Positions 56,357 through 64,000 of a stretch of 64,000 nucleotides of DNA are shown here, one piece after another. The position numbers and the translations under genes are program-made. Numbering within the stretch: position 1 is the stretch's first letter; each line of letters begins with the position of its first letter. The notes under the pieces were generated by a model that saw only the letters and a list, made by a program, of their open reading frames with translations, made no database searches and was not told the origin of the DNA. Source of the DNA: Usnea hakonensis (lineage: Eukaryota; Ascomycota; Lecanoromycetes; Lecanorales; Parmeliaceae); NCBI GenBank assembly GCA_013423325.1, contig BLJB01000365.1, positions 1 through 64,000 of the forward strand. Reading direction: 5' to 3'.

Positions 56357-58489
56357 ATGGCCTCGACGCGCCGCCTGGAAATTTTCCAGGACCCCAGCTC
56401 TGCTTCCGACACTGCAGAGATGCCATCTCAATCGTCGTATGGTTTGATGAGCTCAGTCTTCCCTGACAAACAGATGCAAACCGGTTTCCCTTTACGTAGG
56501 GATGCTGTCTTCAATCCTCCAGTATCAAGGACAAGTGGACGCTCCCCACTCAAATCACTGAGACAGCCGAGCTCCTATGCGCCCAAAGATCTGCGCGATA
56601 TCCAGGCCAATATTTCCCTATCACCTCCGCAAGCAGCTATCTTCACGACAGACTCTCCCTGCAAGAGGTCAAATGCTTCCGCCTTCCACCATATCGCTCC
56701 GAACAAACCCTTGAAGCCTATCTTCACCACTTTTCAAAGAATGGCTTCCACGGACACAGAGAATCTCAACCCCACTTATCATACCGACAACTTTGCAGAA
56801 TTTCCCGATTCCTCCTATGGTTGTAAGGCTCCTTTGAAGAGAACATTGAGCAATGCCGCTCCACTGCATGATGGACAGGTGAAGAAAGCCCGTCCCGAAG
56901 GACCTTTGGAGCCCGAGATCCCCGAACCTCAAAACATGCCGCTGATCGAGGACGATGGAAGAAAGCCTCAGTTCAGTTACGCGCTACTCATAGGAATGTC
57001 GATACTTCGGGCTCCAGGACGTCGATTGACCTTAGCTCAGATATACAAATGGATCTCGGACTCGTTCGCATATTATCGTGCCTCGCAAACAGGCTGGCAG
57101 AACAGTATTCGCCATAATTTGAGTCTCAATAAAGCTTTTATCAAGCAGGAGAGACCCAAAGACGATCCTGGAAAAGGGAATTATTGGGCGATAGAACCAG
57201 GAATGGAGAGCCAATTCATCAAAGATAAAGCCTCCCGTCGCCCAATGTCTTCTTCCGGAACGATTTTAAAGAGCTCGTCATTACTATCGAGTGAGACTAG
57301 TACTTGGTCTAGTCAACCTCAGCCACCCCCAGGACAAGTTGGACGTGCTACTGAAGCCACTGAGCCGTCATCGGATGCCACGATACCCGCTTCGGATGCA
57401 CCGTCTCAAGAGGACGATATCGAAGTGATCGTGAACATTCCACCACCTGTTTCACATTTCCCACTATCATCTCCGATGCAGGCTATTCACTCATCGCCGC
57501 CTCTCCCCCGTCCGTCATTGCTACGCGAAGACACGCCGTCCCCCGTCGTCAATTTTGCTCTGCCCTCGAGCAATTCTAGATCGAGAAAGCGGAAGCTGGC
57601 TGCAATGGATGATAGCGGCTACTTCTCTTCGTTGGACTCCTCGGCAACTCGGCCCTTTGGAGGCTCCATGTTCCCCGACCTTACCGCTGATAGGCCGACG
57701 ATCAAACGGGGACGAGCTGAGGAAGAGATCGCTCGAATCCGGTCGTCATCCCAGGATGTTAGCCCAAGCAACGGCCGCGCACCGCCGAGGCAGCCACGGT
57801 CGTTGGTTTCATCGTCTCCACTACGCCATTTTGATACATCGTTGATGCTTCCACCCCTGACACCCGCAGTCAGGTTCAAGCTTCCTGCAAAGCCACCAGC
57901 TTCGATATCCCCCAACACGAACCTGAGGAATCATCGTAATAAGATCAGGGAGTTGGTCGGTTCTCCCGTGAAGAACACGAGTCTCTTCACTGAGGAGGTG
58001 TCTTTCAGTCCAGCCTTCAACATCGTTGATAATGAACACTACTCGATCAGTGACGACTTTGATACAAACTTGAACGCTTTCAAAGACGAGGAGCCAGAAT
58101 GCCGTCGATACTCTTCCTCGTCCCCTTCGATACAGTCAGTACCGCGCCCGGGCACTAATCGAACGAGTAGGACGGCTACTGTGCTTGCGGGAGTTACAAG
58201 TACGAATCTGAATAGCAAAGGAATATCGTCAAGTGTCAGGTTTTCTGCATTGGAGTCGCCACTGGGGCAGAAATCCCGCAAAACCCCGCTTCTTTGGGTT
58301 AGCAACTGTGATGATATCCCAAAAGAAAATTTGTTTGGTCTGGAATACGACGATGAGGAGCCTGACGACTTCAGTGGCGTGGATATTTTGCAAGGGTTTC
58401 AAAAGATTGGAGGTAATCAACACATCGATCCTCCCGCTGAAAGGTTGCCGCGGCCCACTGTAGGTCACCTCAGCCCCTCGCGTCTCTGA
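56357..58489 (+). CDS. Forkhead (winged-helix) transcription factor
   Basis: Single-exon gene of 710 residues from ATG 56357. The forkhead domain covers about 203-295: RKPQFSYALLIGMSILRAPG, then LTLAQIYKWISDSFAYYRAS, then GWQNSIRHNLSLNKAFIKQE and PGKGNYWAIEPG, with the recognition-helix core NSIRHNLSLN. The N-terminal part is Ser/Pro-rich, with the fungal SYGCKAPLKRTLSNAAPLHD motif. The C-terminal 400 residues are low-complexity Ser/Pro, likely phosphorylated regulatory sequence. The class is nearest to Fkh/Hcm1/Sep1-type cell-cycle regulators; which one cannot be decided. There is no FHA domain visible, which argues against Fkh1/2. Confidence 0.9.
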   Translation: MASTRRLEIFQDPSSASDTAEMPSQSSYGLMSSVFPDKQMQTGFPLRRDAVFNPPVSRTSGRSPLKSLRQPSSYAPKDLRDIQANISLSPPQAAIFTTDSPCKRSNASAFHHIAPNKPLKPIFTTFQRMASTDTENLNPTYHTDNFAEFPDSSYGCKAPLKRTLSNAAPLHDGQVKKARPEGPLEPEIPEPQNMPLIEDDGRKPQFSYALLIGMSILRAPGRRLTLAQIYKWISDSFAYYRASQTGWQNSIRHNLSLNKAFIKQERPKDDPGKGNYWAIEPGMESQFIKDKASRRPMSSSGTILKSSSLLSSETSTWSSQPQPPPGQVGRATEATEPSSDATIPASDAPSQEDDIEVIVNIPPPVSHFPLSSPMQAIHSSPPLPRPSLLREDTPSPVVNFALPSSNSRSRKRKLAAMDDSGYFSSLDSSATRPFGGSMFPDLTADRPTIKRGRAEEEIARIRSSSQDVSPSNGRAPPRQPRSLVSSSPLRHFDTSLMLPPLTPAVRFKLPAKPPASISPNTNLRNHRNKIRELVGSPVKNTSLFTEEVSFSPAFNIVDNEHYSISDDFDTNLNAFKDEEPECRRYSSSSPSIQSVPRPGTNRTSRTATVLAGVTSTNLNSKGISSSVRFSALESPLGQKSRKTPLLWVSNCDDIPKENLFGLEYDDEEPDDFSGVDILQGFQKIGGNQHIDPPAERLPRPTVGHLSPSRL

Positions 58490-59070
58490 GAGCCTGAAGT
58501 ACGACATCAGAACCTGAAGGTCCTTCACCCTACAAGATAGCTTCCCCATCGATGGTCGCTGCATTTCTTACGCTTTCTTTCACATCCGCGAGTAGCCTGG
58601 TTCCGAAAGCCGCCCACGGGGGCTGCCGGACTCTGACCACGATATTCCATTTCTTTGATCTGCATGAGGGAGAGCAGGGACGCAGGTGCTCCGAATCGGG
58701 AGTTCACAGGATTTTGAGATTTGTAGAGATACACGAGTTTTACGATGGCCAAGATGACGACGATTAGCAATATGGTTTCTATGCAGCTTTATGACGATTC
58801 CCGCGAGACACCCTTCATGTACATCTTATGCATTCAACGTAGCGACTAGATTTTGTGCAGTGCAAGGCAATTCCAGCACACTGTAGTCCTTGGAGGTCGT
58901 GATTCTCGTCATTTCATTGCAAGTACGTTCCTGTAAACATTGACGGTCTGAGTTGAAAGCCAGCCATCAGGGTATATTCGCAACGTAAAAACATTCAGCA
59001 GCAGAGGTCCCTTAGTATGTAATAAAGCCTGGGCGATTGCAAGAATCCATCAAGTCAGCACAATCCGTAT
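58490..59070. other. Convergent 3' region, forkhead / HAD-domain gene
   Basis: A minus frame (58525-58770, 81 codons) starting with a hydrophobic stretch lies here. It overlaps an equally long plus frame and shows no conserved features. The interval is probably 3' UTR. Confidence 0.4.
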
Positions 59071-60530
59071 TTACTTTGAACCCCTCAATCCGCCCGTGGT
59101 ATCATCATCCTTGCACAGATCACGCGCCTTTGACATCTTCTGCCAGTCCCAGCGCCATCCAGCATCGATTTCAAATGGTCGTTGCCTCACGAACCCACTG
59201 ACATTACTCCATTTCCTTGCTTCTTCCAGGAAACATACGACTTGTCCCAGCACATCTCTGCCATTTGCCACGTTTTCACCACCGTCTGGCAAGAACTCCG
59301 GGACTTCCACATGGTTGAAAGGCTGCGCACTCGCTTTCAGGGCGCTGTCATCGATCAGCAGCGTGTTATGTGGACCCCATCCCGCTCCCAAGTCAGGGTG
59401 CACAGGTTGGAGACTTTCATTACCCCAGATTCTGTCAAGGCGCTTGTAGACTTGGACGCGGGCTTTGTACTGTGCGGATGTCAGCCCAAGCGTGTCTCGT
59501 CCCCATGCACCCAAAAGCATTTCACGCTGTCTCCGAGAGAAAAGCTTTGCGCAAACACCCTTAACATTGCGTGGTTGTGCGGAAGACCATACGAGAATGC
59601 TATGATTTGCGAAAGCGTATTCGAGAAACTTCAGAAGAGAGGGACGTGGAGTGTAATTTTGGGATGCTCGAGAACGGTAGAGCAGAGTTCCGTTCAGATC
59701 CAACACAAGGAGGAAGCGTTGCGGTGAGGAGAGAAGGGTGGGGATGACACGAGTATGACTGAGATAGGTCGATGTAGGGGTCGGAGCCGGTAAATGAATC
59801 AGGTCATCCTTACTGGTAGCCAGGGAAGGCGAGGGTATGAGATGAACGGGCGGAGTGGCCTCAAGATCTATAGTTTTTGTGGGTTTGGAAGGATTGCTCA
59901 GTTGAGATAAAGCATTCCGAGAGGCTGCTGGCGGTCGACCTGTCCATCTTCCCTTGGGAGCAATTCTTGTGAGCGGTGGGGAGGCTTTTGTGTGCCTATT
60001 CTGCTTGTCAACACTGGTTTTAGGCAACTATGAAACGTCGAGACTGACAGAGATGACCTCTGGACGGTAGATTCTGGGTCTCTAGAAAGGAATTTGGGCT
60101 TCACAGATGGCACTGCGGTCGCACTAGGAAGGATCGAGGGTCGCTTGATGGATGTGAGTCCTTGCACAGGCTTGGAGACATTCGGCAGCCCCAGAGAGGA
60201 GTTTTGCACAGAGTGATTTATGATAGCACCTGGCGAATTTTGACCAATCCAAGGGGGATGGGTATGCGAAGGCCAGCGAATTAGTTTATCTGCAGATTTA
60301 CTTGGTGAGGCGATAGGTAATGGCTGGTATGGTGGCACACAGGCCGGATCGCAGGAGCTGATTTCTGATGCATGCTGTCCCGAAGCTTGTTGCAAATCCG
60401 GCGGCAGAAAGGTTCTAGATTCTGCCTTGGTCTCTGTGTATCCATCTTTTCGTTTATTCACGCGCCTGACCTTCCGCCGTAGCTTCTCGAGACCCAAATT
60501 CTCCAAGCCCAAGGTTTCCTGTTGGTCCAT
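59071..60530 (-). CDS. NLI/FCP1-type HAD phosphatase-domain protein
   Basis: Two frames, the first from ATG 60530 and the second ending at 59071, are joined by an intron near 60000-60110. Either a 35-bp intron (gtcagt to ccag) or one of about 77 bp (gtgaag to catag) keeps the frame; I cannot decide. The N-terminal half is Pro/Ser-rich and poorly conserved, with a basic KLRRKVRRVNKRK stretch. The C-terminal half has the HAD/FCP1 fold: LLVLDLNGTLLYRSR, PSLLKFLEYAFANHSILVWSS, GNESLQPVHP and NTLLIDDS. The catalytic motif reads DLNGT rather than DxDxT, so the second Asp is Asn. Whether it is an active phosphatase is open. Substrate unknown. Confidence 0.7.
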
Positions 60531-60836
60531 GCTCCGCTTCAAGTCTTGGCAAAGATTGGATCTCAGAGTCGTGCTGTTAGCATCATGGACGAAAAAGACC
60601 TTCTGAAGAGCATCCGTGCCTCAGTAGATTCCAATGTTGGCTGAGGTTTGCGGTTATTTACCTGAGGAAGATGATAGGAGTGCTGGACATGACGAGGGAT
60701 ATAGCAGGACGAATGGGAGGGTAGTAGATGGATAGAGTGGCTTAGGAGGGACTCATGGATTAAGGAGCGTCGACAGGTATTCATGTGCGCGTATTGAGTG
60801 ATAGCAAATAGAGTGCGTTACGATTAATTGACGTAC

Positions 60837-60944
60837 CTTAATTAAGAGATGATTCGGAAGACCCTCGGACTCTCGGACCTCTCGGACTCTCGGATTATCT
60901 GAATAATCGGAACGTTTGGAGACAGCCGAGGAAGCCGAGCTCAT
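60837..60944 (-). other. Possible small exon of unknown protein
   Basis: The minus strand reads MSSASSAVSKRSDYSDNPR then VREVRESEGLPNHLLIK, followed at 60836 by a consensus-like donor (gtacgt). Base 60944 is an ATG. The piece contains direct repeats (gagagtccga units). It could be a first exon of the HAD-domain gene (next coding sequence 60530), of a separate small gene (a possible second part, 60563-60784), or chance. No family is recognised. Confidence 0.3.
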
Positions 60945-60992
60945 TAGACGAGCTATCTACTACAATCTTCTTCTTTTCAACCGAAAAGCTTG

Positions 60993-62004
60993 ATGGAAAG
61001 GCTCATGGATTCATTACATGGCCGAATAAGAGCTATCAAATATGCTAGTGACAGTTGCTCGCACACTGACTCAGGTTCTGACATAGATGATCCATGCAAT
61101 GCTGAACGTTCTTCTCCGTTGGGCCAAAATAAAGGGAGCCTCCGCAAAAACAGTAAGGATGAGGAAAGGGAAGAGAAAGACGTAAGTACCATGCTGAGCC
61201 CAAAAACGCTTGCAACCTAACAGTTAACATCCGAGATTTGATTCATAGTTTGAGTCAGACACTTCAAGCCAAGTTTTAGAGAACGGAGCAAGCGAGCTTA
61301 CATCACTATCCTTCGGGGCATTGATGAAAGCACAAGCGTCTCTGGGCAAGCGAAAGCGAAGCAATAATGACAATGGCCCTGAAAAAATCCTCGGATCCTC
61401 TCGAACGGACACAGCACCCGCTGATTTCATTTCTTACGAAACACAGGGGCGAACAGCTGGCAAGGAAAACACCCACGACACTTCACGCACATCCAAGCAT
61501 GCTCCTACAGAGCTCTCCTCCAAAAAGGCTGTTTCTCGCAAACGTGAAGTTGTGGCAATGCAGAAAGTCAACCATCGTGACCCCCGCTTCGAGCCCATCA
61601 GTGGTTCTATCGATGAACAAAGAACCAAGAAAAATTACTCCTTCCTAAAAACCTACCGTGATTCTGAAATGTTAGAGCTCAAATCAGCTATTTCTAAGAC
61701 TAACGACGGTGAAGGAAAGGAGAAATTAAGGCGCCTCTTTCTCGGCATGGAGTCTCGCAAGAAAGCTCAGGATGTCAAAGAGCAGCAACAGGAGGTGTTG
61801 AGAAAACATAGAAAACAGGAGAAGGAGAAAATTGCGCGTGGGAAGAGACCATTCTTCTTGAAGAAGGCCGACCAGAAAAAGCTGGCACTGGTTGAAAGAT
61901 TTGAGGGTATGAAGAGCAGACAAGTCGACAAAGTTATTGAGAGGAGGCGAAAGAAGAAGGCTGCTAAGGAGAGGAAGGTAATGCCAAATGCCAGAAGGGT
62001 TTGA
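60993..62004 (+). CDS. RRP36: rRNA biogenesis protein Rrp36
   Basis: Rrp36 is a nucleolar component of the 90S pre-ribosome needed for early 18S rRNA cleavage. Exons are 60993-61181 and 61249-62004, giving 314 residues. SFGALMKAQASLGKRKR opens the conserved part. REVVAMQKVNHRDPRFEPIS and NYSFLKTYRDSEMLELK, then the highly basic C-terminal coiled region (KRPFFLKKADQKKLALVERF, RRRKKKAAKERKVMP), are typical. The N-terminus is acidic/Ser-rich. The start at 60993 is the first in-frame ATG. It is transcribed away from the HAD-domain gene. Confidence 0.93.
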
Positions 62005-64000
62005 CCTCGGGAACAGGTAGTTCCACCGTTTTCCTTTTGCTATGTCAGTTCCGAGCATAGAAGGAATCAGAGCTGCTTTGTCGAGCGGATTGCCCAAGGC
62101 CACCCGCAATTATAAATATCGGCATTAGACAGAACAAGCAAAATAAGAAGGCTGTTCGCCTCGCATTACGACATATTGATTATTGACTTCTTTGGCATAC
62201 AAATTGGACAAATCGGCTTTGGACAACAGCAAGCCAGGATATGACCATTTGCTCCTCCTACCCAATGGAGCGTCTGAAGTATGATCCTGACCAAGCATAG
62301 CCTATGAGATGTAGCTTCGGACCTTGGAACACACTCTCTACGCTTTCCGTGAGCTTGGCGGCCTTACAGTCCTACCCCAGTGTTCTCGTCCCGGCAAGCA
62401 CGAAACCACCCGCAATGGTTGGACAGCCATAATTTTGCAAGCTACCGCTTTTCACCCGGCACAGAGAGCAATCTTGAATTGTGACGACCTTACCTCGGGC
62501 AGCCTTTCTTCAATGCATTTTGCATGTCCCCCATCTTTCTTGCACTTTGCCGAATCTTAGTGAGTGTTTGAGTATGATGCTTGAATGACATGTAGTGGCT
62601 TGAGTGCAGAAGAGACGAGAAAGATTTTCTGCTCGGTGAACCAGCAGTGGGACTGTACGCTTGACGCAGAACCGCGAAGAGATTCCGCTGATGCATATAC
62701 CCTCGTGGACAACCAGCGGGTAAGAGAAGATCAAACGCCGTTGGAAATTTATCCTAAACGCCAGTCCATCTTTTTGTCGGTGTCATTCTGTAGGCACAGT
62801 GCCGGCGTTTTTGATGTCCAAGATGAATTCGGTCGTCATTGATTGATACATTTCCTTCGAGTTCGTTAAACCTGGCTGCTCAGGGTTTTCGTTTGGGTAG
62901 CCTTCCTGCTTATATGTGCTGGGTGCGGCGGCATTGCGGCGGCTTTACGCTTCTCAGTTTGCTTTTAATGCCTTCTTCCCTCGTTCTATGGGTAAGACCA
63001 GTTATCCAGCCCATCAACCTTCGGTCCCAACGTGGAAATATCAGTTTTGCTAAGTGTTCGGGCTTGCAGCAGAATTTGCTTTGACAGGCTTTTCGTTCAG
63101 CGGCCCCTGGGAACAACTAAGCCTTGGTATTTATTATCACGGGTCATGTTCATCCTGTTACATAGGCAATGTCGCGAGCGAGTGCCATGAAACGTTATTC
63201 TGTCAATCGTTGAGACTGCGTGTACTTGGAAAGAATCTCTGGTAAAATGAAGATGACAGCGAAGGCATCGCTTACCATGAATCAAGGTCACTATCGTCAA
63301 CAATGTAGACAAACACCTGCTGCTGTATTTCATGCTCAGGCTAGTCCCCCTAAAAAAGTCGCTGGCTCCATAATAGGCTAAAGGAAGATTGTCTAGAGCA
63401 TACCCTAGACAATCATCGGAAATCCGATCAAAGGGAGACGCTCTTAAGAGTCTTGGAAGAAGTGCAATTCATTTCGACAAGCCGTTGTGAAAGTGCTGGC
63501 CATAAGATGGACTACCTACGAGCAGCGGACGGGTAGCAAGAGGCCCACTCGACAAACATAAAAGCTCCATAGATTCCTCCGCTTTCCTTTCATACATAGC
63601 CACCTATCCATTTCCCATCGTTGCGCGTCTTGTGCGCGAATTCTCATATCCCATGTTCCGTGGCCCCAGGAAAAAGTCGTCCATTTTCTCTCTCGATAAC
63701 AGAACAGCAAACTCCGTAGTGCTCCAAACGCCTAGCAATTCCAAAGAGATTGAACCTTCAACTCCTAAAAGCGAAAGAGACTCGCATCGTCTCTAAACGC
63801 AGATATCTATAAGCCAGACCGCTCGCATTGCATACCAGATGTATGTGTCAAAGTTGAAAATATATGGTTAAGAATGGAATAGATCCCAGGCCCTGGCGCA
63901 CAAACCCAGAAATTCATCCTTTTTCTTTCGTTGTGTTTCTGGACTGTCTATACCGAGTCCAAATGGCCCACGCCGAAGCTCGGGACCACTCCCAAGAGGG
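62005..64000. other. Right end of window, no supported gene
   Basis: Two plus-strand frames (62324-62560 and 62585-62842) may be exons of an unknown or decayed gene: WTAIILQATAFHPAQRAI and ETRKIFCSVNQQWDCTLD are protein-like but unfamiliar. Frames from 62839 to 63710 on both strands are short and unsupported. A 9-bp inverted repeat (attgtctag ... ctagacaat, about 63388-63413) could form a hairpin. An ATG at 63964 (aaATGGCCCACGCC) might start a gene that continues beyond the window. Confidence 0.35.

Noticed and set aside
58525..58770. 81-codon minus frame with a hydrophobic start
   Set aside because: It might be a small membrane protein, but an equal-length frame lies opposite and there is no conserved motif; not supported.

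Overview
This window is nuclear DNA of a filamentous ascomycete (Pezizomycotina). The genes carry many short introns (about 45-80 bp, GT..AG with CTAAC/CTGAC-like branch sites), the proteins are typical fungal housekeeping proteins, and the repeats carry the CpA-to-TpA scars of repeat-induced point mutation (RIP). No tRNA, rRNA or CRISPR array was recognised. The class or species cannot be fixed from the sequence alone.

Layout. Bases 1-9060 form one AT-rich, gene-free block of dead, nested transposons: a Tad1-like LINE on the plus strand (about 640-2830), a Ty3/gypsy element on the minus strand (about 3150-7025), a small un-RIPed MITE-like insertion (7041-7325), tandem and palindromic repeats, and inverted copies of one element end at 332-397 and 8544-8608. 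The boundary with gene-rich DNA near 9060 is abrupt. A second, small RIPed element with well-kept terminal inverted repeats (15786-16471) sits between RPS1 and RIB1.

From 9.6 kb on, genes are dense and on both strands: RSM10 (mitochondrial uS10m), MSW1 (mitochondrial TrpRS), an IMO32/ABHD11-like hydrolase, RPS1 (eS1), RIB1 (GTP cyclohydrolase II), ELF1, FUR1 (UPRTase), a WAPL cohesin-release factor, a Rheb GTPase, a ZUP1/UfSP-type peptidase C78, a possible P450 relic, FAP7, HAM1 (ITPase), a Golgi-type glycosyltransferase, class V myosin, SER3 (3-phosphoglycerate dehydrogenase), NAP1, a YPK9-type P5B ATPase, a cyclopropane-synthase-like SAM methyltransferase, BUR1 kinase, a forkhead factor, an NLI/FCP1-type HAD-domain protein and RRP36. 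The last 2 kb has no gene I can support.

The genes are not a pathway cluster. They cover translation and ribosome assembly (RSM10, MSW1, RPS1, FAP7, RRP36), transcription and chromatin (ELF1, BUR1, NAP1, WAPL, forkhead) and basic metabolism (RIB1, FUR1, HAM1, SER3). I reconstructed about 81 introns by keeping frame and family conservation across each junction. Four appear to use GC-AG splice sites, and RIB1 needs an 18-bp micro-exon. I did not find a convincing new biological system; the most unusual content is the layered, RIP-dated transposon block and the splice-site oddities.
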